Below, piece after piece: positions 26,684 to 34,822 of a DNA stretch of 64,000 nucleotides. The notes beneath the pieces are model-generated. The model did not search any database. It was not told where the DNA came from and was given only the letters and a program-made list of their open reading frames with translations. Each line of letters begins with the position of its first letter. Positions within the stretch are counted from its first letter, which is position 1. Location of the stretch: assembly GCA_963832355.1 (NCBI GenBank), contig CAWHTX010000019.1:186001-250000 (forward strand), given 5' to 3'. The translations under genes and the position numbers were made by a program. This DNA comes from DATFVA01 sp963832355 (GTDB lineage Bacteria; Bacteroidota; Ignavibacteria; Ignavibacteriales; Ignavibacteriaceae).

Positions 26684-27356
26684 CTTCTTTTCTGTTTTCT
26701 CCGGATGACTCTGCAGTTGAATTATTCTGCGGTTCCTGCTCCCCGTCCTCATCATTACCCGGATTAAAAGCTGATCCTTCCGGATCAGTTAAAACAGGTT
26801 CGGGGGATACATTTTCTTCAGTGTTTTTCTTATAAAATATAATCAAAATAAGAACACCAATTGTAACAGCTGCGTCAGCTACATTAAATATCGGCCACCT
26901 GTCGTAACTTCTTCCGAATATAGAGAAGTCAAAAAAGTCGACATCAAAAAAATCCACTACCCTGCCATAAAAAACCGGGGCATAACCATAAAAAATACCA
27001 TAGAACATCCTGTCGATAAGGTTGCCCACGGCACCGCCTAATATAAAGGCCAGGGCTAAACGCAGACTTAATCTCTGGCTGCGCACATAGTAGATATAAA
27101 TTATTAAACCCACGCTGGCTGCAAGAGAGAATATCGATATCCACAGCTTAAAATTTATACCCGGGTCAAACCCGAAAGCCATACCGGGATTTTCAATAAA
27201 TGTTATTCTGAAGAAATTCCCTATTACAGGTATTTTTTCTCCTTCATACATACCGGAATATCTGAAGTGGAGGAAAGGAATCGAAAACCCTTTTACAAGA
27301 AGCTTGGTAACCTGATCGATAACTACGATTAATACTGAGACAAATAAAACTCTCAA
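26646..27356 (-). CDS. lspA: Signal peptidase II, second copy, with acidic C-terminal extension
   Basis: 236 residues starting at TTG behind AAGGAG, one base after the stop of the first copy. The LspA catalytic blocks are present: the N-terminal VIDQVTK, FIENPGMAFG, GGAVGNLIDR (first catalytic Asp, about 115) and FNVADAAVTIG (second, about 162), with four membrane helices. It cleaves signal peptides of prolipoproteins in the inner membrane. Beyond about residue 180 it adds some 55 hydrophilic, Glu/Asn-rich residues missing from the first copy; rluD starts within that coding region. Confidence 0.92.
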   Translation of the reverse strand: MRVLFVSVLIVVIDQVTKLLVKGFSIPFLHFRYSGMYEGEKIPVIGNFFRITFIENPGMAFGFDPGINFKLWISIFSLAASVGLIIYIYYVRSQRLSLRLALAFILGGAVGNLIDRMFYGIFYGYAPVFYGRVVDFFDVDFFDFSIFGRSYDRWPIFNVADAAVTIGVLILIIFYKKNTEENVSPEPVLTDPEGSAFNPGNDEDGEQEPQNNSTAESSGENRKEDGETDQGKEIPL

Positions 27357-27357
27357 A

Positions 27358-27939
27358 CTACTCCTTGCCTTTAATCAATAAGTTTTCAACAGCATGATCG
27401 CCGGCTTCCTGTTCCTTATGCTGTTTCCTGATGGCAAAAAGCAAACACACCATTCCAACCGTAACAGAAAGATCCGCAGCATTAAAAATATAATTACCAA
27501 CAGTGTTATTGAACAGGTACAAATTAAAAAGCTGGATATTAAAGAAATCAACTACTTTTCCATGGAATAACGGGGCATACCCGTAAATAAGGCCATAGAA
27601 AAGGCGGTCTATTAAATTTCCGATTGCTCCACCGAGAATTAAAGCGATGGAAAATCTAAATCCGAAGCTTTTATTCCTGATCCTGAATAAAAATATTAAT
27701 AAGCCTATGCTTGCTATTAGAGTAAAAACAGAGATAACAAGCTTAAATTGGGGTCCGAAGTTTATCCCAAATGCGATACCGGGATTTTCTACAAGCGTAA
27801 TACTGAAAATATTTCCCAGTAATGGTACTTTATGTCCGGGCTGCAGACCCGCCAGCTTTAATGCCGGAAGTCCCTTCACTAATAATTTCGTAACCTGGTC
27901 AAAAATTATTATAAAAGCTGAAACAAATAATAATCTCAC
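27358..27939 (-). CDS. lspA: Signal peptidase II, first copy
   Basis: 193 residues starting at GTG with GAGG upstream. Both catalytic aspartates are in place (GGAIGNLIDR, FNAADLSVTVG), with DQVTKLLVKG and LVENPGIAFG, and four membrane helices. It is about half identical to the second copy by eye, including the unusual insert YGYAPLFHGKVVDFF in both, so the pair looks like a tandem duplication in this lineage. It lies just after the DksA/TraR-like gene. Many lipoproteins are encoded in this window, which fits a need for LspA. Confidence 0.93.
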   Translation of the reverse strand: MRLLFVSAFIIIFDQVTKLLVKGLPALKLAGLQPGHKVPLLGNIFSITLVENPGIAFGINFGPQFKLVISVFTLIASIGLLIFLFRIRNKSFGFRFSIALILGGAIGNLIDRLFYGLIYGYAPLFHGKVVDFFNIQLFNLYLFNNTVGNYIFNAADLSVTVGMVCLLFAIRKQHKEQEAGDHAVENLLIKGKE

Positions 27940-27974
27940 TTCAATACCTCACCTGTACAATTCAGGCCGTTAAA

Positions 27975-28757
27975 TTATCTTTTTTCCTGTCTCTGTTTAA
28001 TCGGCACACACAGCTGGCTGTGCGGAACGGCTTCAAGTCGTGCTTTCGGTATTAGAGGGCAGGTTTCGCACAAATGCTGCGGTTCTTCAATACACTCAAT
28101 ACATATACCATAAGTTCCCGCTTCAATTCTTTTTAATGCGTCTTCAAGATAGCCCAGGAACTTATTTTCTCTTTGTGCATAGAGAAATGTTTTTTCTCTC
28201 TCCATAGCATCCGTACCCTGTTCCGCCATGTGAAGTGAATAAGGAGAATTCTCATTAATATATTCACCTGTAGTCGGATCAAGCATCTGTTCCTTAAGGT
28301 TCTGAAGCTGCTCTATTATCTCATCACGTTTATCAAGAATAATTTGCTTAAAATGTTCAAGATCTTTTTTGCTGTAGCCTTTTATTTTCTGCATCGCTTT
28401 AGCGCGTTCTTCTGCCTGCTTGTCGGCCTGTGAAAAATCGGACTGCTGTTGCTTTTTCATCTCTTTCTTCGTCTCTTTCTTCTTTCTCGGCATAGTACTC
28501 TTCTTTTCCTTTGGTTTTACTGTAGTTTTGGGTTTTGTTGTTTTCTTAGCTTTAGTTACACTTTTTTTCTTACTCGTGGTTTTCTTAGTCGGCGCTTTCT
28601 TAGAAGCCGATTTTTTTGAAACTGTTTTCTTCGCAGATGATTTTGCTGCCGCCGTAGCTTTACGAGTCGTTTTCTTTTTTACCGCTGCAGACCTGGTTTT
28701 GCTTGTTTTAGCGGTCTTTTTTGAAGACGATTTCTTCGTAGTGGTTTTCTTAGCCAT
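27975..28757 (-). CDS. TraR/DksA-type zinc-finger protein with histone-H1-like Lys-rich tail
   Basis: 260 residues. The first 110 are almost only Lys, Thr, Ser and Ala (KKTTTKK, KKAPTKKTT, KKSTMPRKKK), resembling histone-H1-like or SPKK-type DNA-binding tails. Then comes a coiled-coil region with YSKKDLEHFKQIILDKRDEIIEQL, MAEQGTDAMEREK, and the zinc finger YGICIECIEEPQHLCETCPLIPKARLEAVPHSQLC with two CxxC pairs, as in DksA/TraR. Such proteins enter the RNA polymerase secondary channel. The position between ileS and lspA matches Bacillus ylyA, which is also DksA-like. GGAG precedes the ATG. The tail may tether it to DNA. Confidence 0.9.
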   Translation of the reverse strand: MAKKTTTKKSSSKKTAKTSKTRSAAVKKKTTRKATAAAKSSAKKTVSKKSASKKAPTKKTTSKKKSVTKAKKTTKPKTTVKPKEKKSTMPRKKKETKKEMKKQQQSDFSQADKQAEERAKAMQKIKGYSKKDLEHFKQIILDKRDEIIEQLQNLKEQMLDPTTGEYINENSPYSLHMAEQGTDAMEREKTFLYAQRENKFLGYLEDALKRIEAGTYGICIECIEEPQHLCETCPLIPKARLEAVPHSQLCVPIKQRQEKR

Positions 28758-28771
28758 AACACACTCCTAAT

Positions 28772-31700
28772 TTAATTGACCTTTGTGATCCGGACGGAGC
28801 ACGAATACTCCCCGATCTCCCAATTCTGTCCGGCTTCGCCGTTTACAGAATCCTTTCTATTTAATTCTTCAGCTAGTGTTTCGTTTGAAATATAATCTTT
28901 AAAAGCATTAACTGCATCCACAAGTTTACCGCTGCCGTCAAATTCAATTTTAATTTTATCAGTAACCTCGAAGCCTGAATCTTTCCTCATATTCTGCACC
29001 CTGTTTACGAATTCGCGTGCTAACCCCTCTGAAATAAGAGTATCGTCAAGTTCCGTATCAAGGGCAACAGTTACACCTTCTTCATTTTCAACCAGCCATC
29101 CTTCAATTTCGGTACTGATAATTTCAACATCTTCGGATTTTATTGAAAGTTTCTCCCCGTTGACATCAATCTTAACTTCTTCACCATTCTCTATTTTTGT
29201 AATTTCTTCCTTGCCAAATTCTTTTATCTTTCCTGCCGCTTTGTTTACATTTTTACCAAACTTCGGGCCGATTGATTTGAAGTTCGGTTTAGCTGATTTG
29301 CTAACGATATCCGCATCATCTTTGAGAATTATGAGTTCCTTTATATTTACCTCTTCAAGGATTACATCCTTCATTTCATCAAGTGACGACCGCCTGGAAC
29401 TATCAACTACAACCATAATTTTCTTCAGCGGCTGTCTTACTTTCAGGTTATTCTTAGCTCTCATTGCCCGGGTAAGATATACCACTTTCTGGGCAATTTC
29501 CATTTTCTCCTCAAGTTCCCTGTTCTTATACGAAACCGTCGGGAAATCGGAGATATGGACAGACTCGAATTTATCTTTACCTGTTACCGAATTAAGACTT
29601 GTAAAGATCTCTTCGGATACAAAAGGAGCAAATGGCGATGTCAGCTTTGCTACTGTAATCAGACATTCATACAATGTCTGGTAGGCAGACAATTTATTTC
29701 TGTTCATTTCCGATTTCCAGAAACGTCTTCTGCATCTTCTGACATACCAGTTCGAAAGCTGATCTATGGTGAATGAGGATACAGCTCTCGCCGCTTTGGT
29801 TACATCATATTCATCCATATAGGATCTGTATTCATCAACCAGCGAACCAAGAACGGAAATGATCCATCTGTCTATTTCCGGTCTTTCCTTGTAGGGAATC
29901 AGCTCTTCTTTAAAGGTAAATTTATCTATGTTGGCATAGAGAGCAAAGAATGCGTAAGTGTTCATCAATGTTCCAAAAAACTTACGCTGCACCTCAACGA
30001 GCCCTTCTTCATCGAAGAGTGTCGGTCTCCAGGGAGGACTGTTCGTAACAAGATACCAGCGTGTAGTATCCGCTCCATACTTATCAAACAGAACAAAGGG
30101 ATCAACGGTGTTGCCTTTTGATTTGGACATTTTCAGTCCATTCTTATCAAGGATAAGTTCATTAACAATCACATTCTTATACGCGACATTATCAAAAAGC
30201 ATTGTTGCAATAGCGTGCAGTGTATAGAACCATCCTCTTGTCTGATCAATTCCTTCACAGATAAAATCTGCGGGGAAATTATTCTTTTCGAATAATTCTT
30301 TATTCTCGAAAGGGTAATGATACTGGGCAAACGGCATAGAACCCGAGTCAAACCATACGTCTATTAATTCCGGCGTTCTTTTATAGATCTTCCCGTCTTT
30401 TTCAAACATAATTTTGTCGACGAAGGGTTTGTGAAGATCTATATCCTCTATTTCACTGACAGGAATTCTCCTGCCGTCTTCTTCTATAAATCCTTTTTTC
30501 AGCTCTTCGATACTGCCGACAGCAAACATATCACCGTCACTTACCCAGATTGGAAGCGGTGTGGCCCAGAAACGGTCGCGCGAAAGAGCCCAATCCTTAT
30601 TCTCTTCCAGCCAGTTTCCGAACCTTCCCGAACCAACTTCAGGAGGCTGCCAGTTTATGGTTTTATTAAGCTCAACCATCCTGTCGGCTATAGAGGTGGT
30701 ACGGATAAACCAGCTTTCCCTCGCATAGTAAATTACCGGAACATTCTCATGACGCCAGCTGAACGGATAGGAGTGCACAATAGTTTCTTTCCGGTAGAGC
30801 TTACCTTCCTCCCTCAGCTTCTTAATGATTCCCGGGTCTGCATCCTTTACGAACTCGCCTTTGAAATCAGTAACTTCCTCCGTAAACAATCCGCCGCGGG
30901 TAACCGGTTGAACCATCGGGAGATCATATTTCTTCGACACTTCATAATCATCCGCACCGAATGCGGGGGCAATATGCACAATTCCGGAACCATCCTCGGT
31001 GCTTACAAAATCTCCTGTTACAACGAAGAAAGCTTTTTTCTCTACTTTCACATAAGGAAGCAGCTGTTCGTACTCAGTTTTCTCAAGCGTGCTGCCTTTA
31101 AATTCATCAAGCACTTCATATTCACCGTCGATAACATTTAATCTTTCCTTTGCAAGTATGATCTTCTTATCGTTATGTTTTATCTTAACGTAGTTGATAT
31201 CGGGACCCACAGCTAGAGCAACGTTGGAGATGAGAGTCCATGGTGTAGTTGTCCATACCAGGAAATGATCATCCGAATCCTTTATCCTGAAAAGCACATA
31301 TACTGAAGGATCTTTGGTTTCACGATACCCCAGGGCCAGTTCGTGTGAGGAAAGAACCGTTTCAGATTTCGGATCCTGCGGAACGATTTTATAATCTTTA
31401 TATATCAGTCCTTTATCGAATAAGGTCTTTAAGGCCCACCATACTGACTCAATGTAATCATTTTTAAGAGTAATGTAAGCCGAACCAAGATCGACCCAGT
31501 AGCCCATACGGGTGGTCATTTTTTCCCATAGATCGAGGTAAGTAAAAACAGATTCCCGGCAGGCCCGGTTATATTTTTCAACACCGTATTCAAGAACTTC
31601 ACTTTTATGCTTGATACCGAGTCTCTTTTCGACTTCAATTTCAACAGGGAGGCCATGAGTATCCCACCCGCCTTTTCTTTCTACACGGTAACCCTGGAGA

Positions 31701-31918
31701 GTCTTATAACGGCATACGAGGTCCTTGAGGGCACGCGACATTACATGGTGAATTCCGGGCTTTCCGTTTGCGGTTGGGGGTCCTTCATAAAATGTGAATG
31801 ATTTTGATGCATTCCTTGAAGAAATACTTTTCTCAAAAATCTTATTCTTTTCCCAGAACTCAAGTATATTCTTTTCAAGATCCGGATAATTTATTTTTTC
31901 AGAATACTGTTTGAACAT
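28772..31918 (-). CDS. ileS: Isoleucyl-tRNA synthetase
   Basis: 1048 residues, within the range of the long eukaryote-like type 2 IleRS rather than the about 930-residue bacterial type 1. PPTANGKPGIHHVMSR carries HIGH (about 48) and KMSKSKGN lies near residue 600. The editing domain (WTTTPWTLISNVALAVGP) and the anticodon-binding domain follow. The C-terminal part beyond 820 (MRAKNNLKVRQPLKKIMVVV and the acidic end) is typical of type 2. It loads tRNA-Ile. Whether mupirocin resistance applies is a family trait I infer, not seen. Confidence 0.96.
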   Translation of the reverse strand: MFKQYSEKINYPDLEKNILEFWEKNKIFEKSISSRNASKSFTFYEGPPTANGKPGIHHVMSRALKDLVCRYKTLQGYRVERKGGWDTHGLPVEIEVEKRLGIKHKSEVLEYGVEKYNRACRESVFTYLDLWEKMTTRMGYWVDLGSAYITLKNDYIESVWWALKTLFDKGLIYKDYKIVPQDPKSETVLSSHELALGYRETKDPSVYVLFRIKDSDDHFLVWTTTPWTLISNVALAVGPDINYVKIKHNDKKIILAKERLNVIDGEYEVLDEFKGSTLEKTEYEQLLPYVKVEKKAFFVVTGDFVSTEDGSGIVHIAPAFGADDYEVSKKYDLPMVQPVTRGGLFTEEVTDFKGEFVKDADPGIIKKLREEGKLYRKETIVHSYPFSWRHENVPVIYYARESWFIRTTSIADRMVELNKTINWQPPEVGSGRFGNWLEENKDWALSRDRFWATPLPIWVSDGDMFAVGSIEELKKGFIEEDGRRIPVSEIEDIDLHKPFVDKIMFEKDGKIYKRTPELIDVWFDSGSMPFAQYHYPFENKELFEKNNFPADFICEGIDQTRGWFYTLHAIATMLFDNVAYKNVIVNELILDKNGLKMSKSKGNTVDPFVLFDKYGADTTRWYLVTNSPPWRPTLFDEEGLVEVQRKFFGTLMNTYAFFALYANIDKFTFKEELIPYKERPEIDRWIISVLGSLVDEYRSYMDEYDVTKAARAVSSFTIDQLSNWYVRRCRRRFWKSEMNRNKLSAYQTLYECLITVAKLTSPFAPFVSEEIFTSLNSVTGKDKFESVHISDFPTVSYKNRELEEKMEIAQKVVYLTRAMRAKNNLKVRQPLKKIMVVVDSSRRSSLDEMKDVILEEVNIKELIILKDDADIVSKSAKPNFKSIGPKFGKNVNKAAGKIKEFGKEEITKIENGEEVKIDVNGEKLSIKSEDVEIISTEIEGWLVENEEGVTVALDTELDDTLISEGLAREFVNRVQNMRKDSGFEVTDKIKIEFDGSGKLVDAVNAFKDYISNETLAEELNRKDSVNGEAGQNWEIGEYSCSVRITKVN

Positions 31919-31925
31919 GATCTTA

Positions 31926-32537
31926 TCAGGATTCCTCGTATCTTTTAATCAATTCTTTTTCAGCCTGGATGAACTCTTTGAGTTCACTCTCAATTCTTTC
32001 TTTCTTAAGGATAATATTTTTTGCGGCGAGCTGCGCATCATTAACTATTTTTTCAGCCTGTACTTTTGCCTCACGTAATTCAATCTCCGCATCTTTCCGT
32101 GCATTCTGAAGCTGTTCCTCGTACATCTTAAGCTTTTGATTCAGCAGTGAAGCTTCCCTTTCACGGTGAAGAACTTCATCAACTGCCATTCCGAACAGAG
32201 CCATAGCTCCTAAAGTAATATTCCTCAGACTGTAAAGGATCAGGTTTTCGGTTAACAATTCATTTGCGGCAAAATAATCCCTGAAAAATGTAATTACCAG
32301 TATGCTTATTACAGTGGCTGCAATTATGATTGCGAAAATCACTTTGCCTCCTGTATGCCAGCCGAAAACCTTATTTATGTAATATCCGCAGGCGAAACAG
32401 AGCAGTGAAATAACAAACCAGACAGCAAAGTCATTTCCGCCAAACCGGAATATTCCGGTGTTTATAAAATTCGATGCGAACATTAATACACCCAGAAGCA
32501 CCGGAGTTGCGTAATTATGTAATGGTCTTTTCTCCAT
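31926..32537 (-). CDS. Membrane protein with long cytoplasmic coiled coil
   Basis: 203 residues: about four hydrophobic helices (roughly 10-27, 38-56, 64-84 and 98-118), then an uninterrupted charged coiled coil from about 122 to 203 (EREASLLNQKLKMYEEQLQNARKDAE). Its start overlaps the stop of punA by one base (TAATG). The inner-membrane anchor plus coiled coil is of the FtsB/YlmG-like scaffold type, and its operon position between divIVA and ileS suggests a division or envelope scaffold. The family is not recognised. Confidence 0.7.
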   Translation of the reverse strand: MEKRPLHNYATPVLLGVLMFASNFINTGIFRFGGNDFAVWFVISLLCFACGYYINKVFGWHTGGKVIFAIIIAATVISILVITFFRDYFAANELLTENLILYSLRNITLGAMALFGMAVDEVLHREREASLLNQKLKMYEEQLQNARKDAEIELREAKVQAEKIVNDAQLAAKNIILKKERIESELKEFIQAEKELIKRYEES

Positions 32538-33358
32538 TATAATTTTTTTATAACCTCTTTCATTATTAAGGTCATTTTCGGTTCAGCTTCCATGGCAGCT
32601 GCTATTATTTCGTCAACATTTACCGGTTTAAGGGAATCGGGGAAGCATTCATCAGTAATAATGCTGATGCCCAGCACTTTCATTCCCATATGGTTGGCCA
32701 CAATATTTTCGGGGATTGTCGACATCCCGACCACATCAGCACCGGTGGATCTGAGGAAACGGTATTCGGCTCTTGTTTCAAGATTAGGACCGGGAACCGC
32801 TATATAAACTCCCTTCTGGAGCTTAATTTTATTTTCAAGAGCAATTGTTTCTGCAAGTGAAATCAGTTTGTTGTTATATGGTTCACTCATATCAGGAAAC
32901 CTGGGACCCAGTTCATCTTCATTCTTACCAATAAGCGGGTTGTCGCCAAGGAGGTTGATATGATCGGCCATAAGCATAATGTCACCCCGGCGGTACTGCG
33001 GGTTCATTCCTCCGCAGGCGTTCGAAACCAGCAGCGTTTCAACTTCCAGGTATTTCATTACGCGCACCGGGTATGTTATCTGCTGCATTGTATAGCCTTC
33101 ATAATAATGAAAGCGTCCCTGCATTGCTACTACATTTTTCCCGTTTATCTTCCCGAAGATCAGCTTGCCTTCGTGGGATTCAACTGTTGAGAGGGGGAAA
33201 TGCGGAAGATCGCCGTAGCTGATCTCATGTGCGATATCTATATCCCTTACCAGTCCGCCCAAACCTGTGCCGAGAATTATACCAACCGGGTAATTCTCAG
33301 TAGTAACTTTTCGAATGACCGCAAGGGTTTCGTTTATTTTATTTATTAGTTCACTCAT
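32537..33358 (-). CDS. punA: Purine nucleoside phosphorylase (trimeric type)
   Basis: 273 residues, full length. LGTGLGGLVRD (about 30), HFPLSTVESHEGKL with the phosphate-binding His, RFHYYEGY (about 82), NACGGMNPQYRRGDIMLM, the base-binding PGPNLETRAEYRFLR, GMSTIPENIVANHMGM and IITDECFPD all match the PNP-I trimeric family. It splits (deoxy)inosine/guanosine with phosphate. It starts one base into the stop of divIVA and overlaps the membrane coiled-coil gene by one base, both TAATG junctions, so translation is coupled along the run. Confidence 0.95.
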   Translation of the reverse strand: MSELINKINETLAVIRKVTTENYPVGIILGTGLGGLVRDIDIAHEISYGDLPHFPLSTVESHEGKLIFGKINGKNVVAMQGRFHYYEGYTMQQITYPVRVMKYLEVETLLVSNACGGMNPQYRRGDIMLMADHINLLGDNPLIGKNEDELGPRFPDMSEPYNNKLISLAETIALENKIKLQKGVYIAVPGPNLETRAEYRFLRSTGADVVGMSTIPENIVANHMGMKVLGISIITDECFPDSLKPVNVDEIIAAAMEAEPKMTLIMKEVIKKL

Positions 33359-33894
33359 TAAAGAATTTTATTTACAATATCGTCTACATTTATATCAACT
33401 TTACTGGCCTGCTCAGGCTTTTTCGCAACCGGGTTTTCCTCACCGGCCTCTTTTACTTTCACTTCAAACAAATGAGATTGAGAATCTATCATTGCCTTTA
33501 ATTTAGATATCAGCAGATCACGCTCTTCCCTGAGCTTTATTACCGCATCCCTGATATCGTTCGCATTCTCCCTGGCTTTCTCAAGTATCTGGTTAGCTTT
33601 GATCTCAGCCTCTTTAACCATAAGGTTCGTCTGCTTCTTAACGGAGTCGATAGCTTTTGAAGAGGATTCCTGAGCTTTGAGCAGCGTATCCTGAAGATTT
33701 TTCTCTATTCTCCGGAACTCAACCAGGTGCGCATTAGCATTTTCAAGCTCTTCTTTAAATTGCTCGTTCTCCCTTTGAAGGTCATCGAATTCGTCGGCAA
33801 GCTTCTCAAGGAACGCCTGGACTTCTTCAGGATCATATCCCCTGAATGATTTACTGAATTCCTGTTTCTTTATATTGATCGGAGAAACTTTCAT
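33358..33894 (-). CDS. divIVA: DivIVA-domain coiled-coil protein
   Basis: I use the ATG with GGAAAG upstream (178 residues); an in-frame TTG four codons earlier is weaker. MKVSPINIKKQEFSKSFRGYDPEEVQAFLEKLADEF is the DivIVA N-terminal membrane-curvature domain with FRGYDPEEV, followed by a long coiled coil (about 40-135) and a short tail. DivIVA proteins mark division sites or poles in Gram-positives. Its start overlaps yggS by ATGA and its stop overlaps punA by TAATG. The homologue is unusual outside Gram-positive lineages but expected in this gene order. Confidence 0.9.
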   Translation of the reverse strand: MKVSPINIKKQEFSKSFRGYDPEEVQAFLEKLADEFDDLQRENEQFKEELENANAHLVEFRRIEKNLQDTLLKAQESSSKAIDSVKKQTNLMVKEAEIKANQILEKARENANDIRDAVIKLREERDLLISKLKAMIDSQSHLFEVKVKEAGEENPVAKKPEQASKVDINVDDIVNKIL

Positions 33895-34592
33895 GAATCT
33901 TTCCAATCTGTTGAATAATCTCTTTCACCAAAAATAGCCGAGCCGATCCTCAGCATTGTCGCCCCCTCTTCAATTGCTATCTCAAAATCTGATGTCATAC
34001 CCATCGAGAGTTCCTTAAGATGAAAACCTTGTGCATTTAATTCATCTTTCAATTTACGCAATTGCCTGAAACTTTGCCTTATAAGTTTTTCATCCTCTGT
34101 AAGAGGTGCAATCGTCATCAATCCTTCCAGCTGAATATTAGAATATTCCCTGCAGTAACCGGCCAGGTCGATCAGTTCACTCCTGTTTTCAATACCGAAC
34201 TTCGATTCTTCTTCAGATGTCTTTAACTGCAGAAGAATTTTTTGAACCTTATTGTTCTTGCCTGCGTGCTTATTTATTTCAGAGGCAAGCTGAAGAGAAT
34301 CTACAGAATGAATATAAGCAGCAGCAGGAACCACATTGCGCACCTTGTTGCGCTGCAGGTGACCGATAAAATGCCAGGTTATCTTGTCGCCAAGTATTTC
34401 GTATTTTGCTGATAATTCCTGAGCCTTATTCTCACCAAAATCTCTTTGTCCTTCTTTATATACCTTTTCGATATCTTCAACGCCGAATGTCTTTGAAACG
34501 GCTATCAGTTTTATTTCACTGCTCTCCCTGTTAACCTCGGAACATTTTTGTTCAATTTTATTCTGCAGTGATTTAAGATTTTCAGCAATCAT
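33891..34592 (-). CDS. yggS: YggS/PROSC family pyridoxal-phosphate homeostasis protein
   Basis: 233 residues, complete TIM-barrel. KLIAVSKTFGVEDI carries the PLP-binding Lys (about 34), followed by FGENKAQEL, WHFIGHLQRNKV, SKFGI and LSMGMTSDFEIAIEEGATMLRIGSAIFG, the phosphate-binding end. It binds PLP and buffers free PLP. It heads a nine-gene leftward run; the Bacillus counterpart ylmE opens the division-linked cluster. The adjacent 230-base gap must carry its promoter and that of pta. Confidence 0.94.
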   Translation of the reverse strand: MIAENLKSLQNKIEQKCSEVNRESSEIKLIAVSKTFGVEDIEKVYKEGQRDFGENKAQELSAKYEILGDKITWHFIGHLQRNKVRNVVPAAAYIHSVDSLQLASEINKHAGKNNKVQKILLQLKTSEEESKFGIENRSELIDLAGYCREYSNIQLEGLMTIAPLTEDEKLIRQSFRQLRKLKDELNAQGFHLKELSMGMTSDFEIAIEEGATMLRIGSAIFGERDYSTDWKDS

Positions 34593-34668
34593 GACAAAAT
34601 TAAGAGTGTGAATCTATCCTTTTTTTAGAGAAAAATCAACGATAATAAGCCTGTATCAGGCATATCTG

Positions 34669-34711
34669 AACTATTATTAAATAACAGTCTGTTATAATAA
34701 AAATAATAGTT
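34669..34711. promoter_or_regulatory. Nested dyad between yggS and pta
   Basis: AACTATTATT and AATAATAGTT are 10-base inverted arms enclosing a second palindrome, ATAACAG-T-CTGTTAT (7+1+7). The 43-base structure sits in the divergent gap, about 110 bases before the pta start and 80 before that of yggS. It could be an operator or a cruciform. Confidence 0.4.
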
Positions 34712-34822
34712 AATAAGTCAAAGAAATTACGCTTAAGGAATCACTATTTTATTCCCTGTCATAATTCTGATCCTAATTTCGTAATTTTGAACGTCGTCTT
34801 TTTTAGAAAACGGAGAAAAATA

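Noticed and set aside
28420..28770. Phe/Val-rich plus-strand frame of 116 codons
   Set aside because: It is the mirror of the Lys-rich tail of the DksA/TraR-like gene: AAG/AAA codons read backwards give Phe/Leu/Val. No ribosome site.
29160..29684. 174-codon plus-strand frame
   Set aside because: It lies wholly opposite the ileS coding sequence and shows hydrophobic, Ser-rich mirror composition without any motif.
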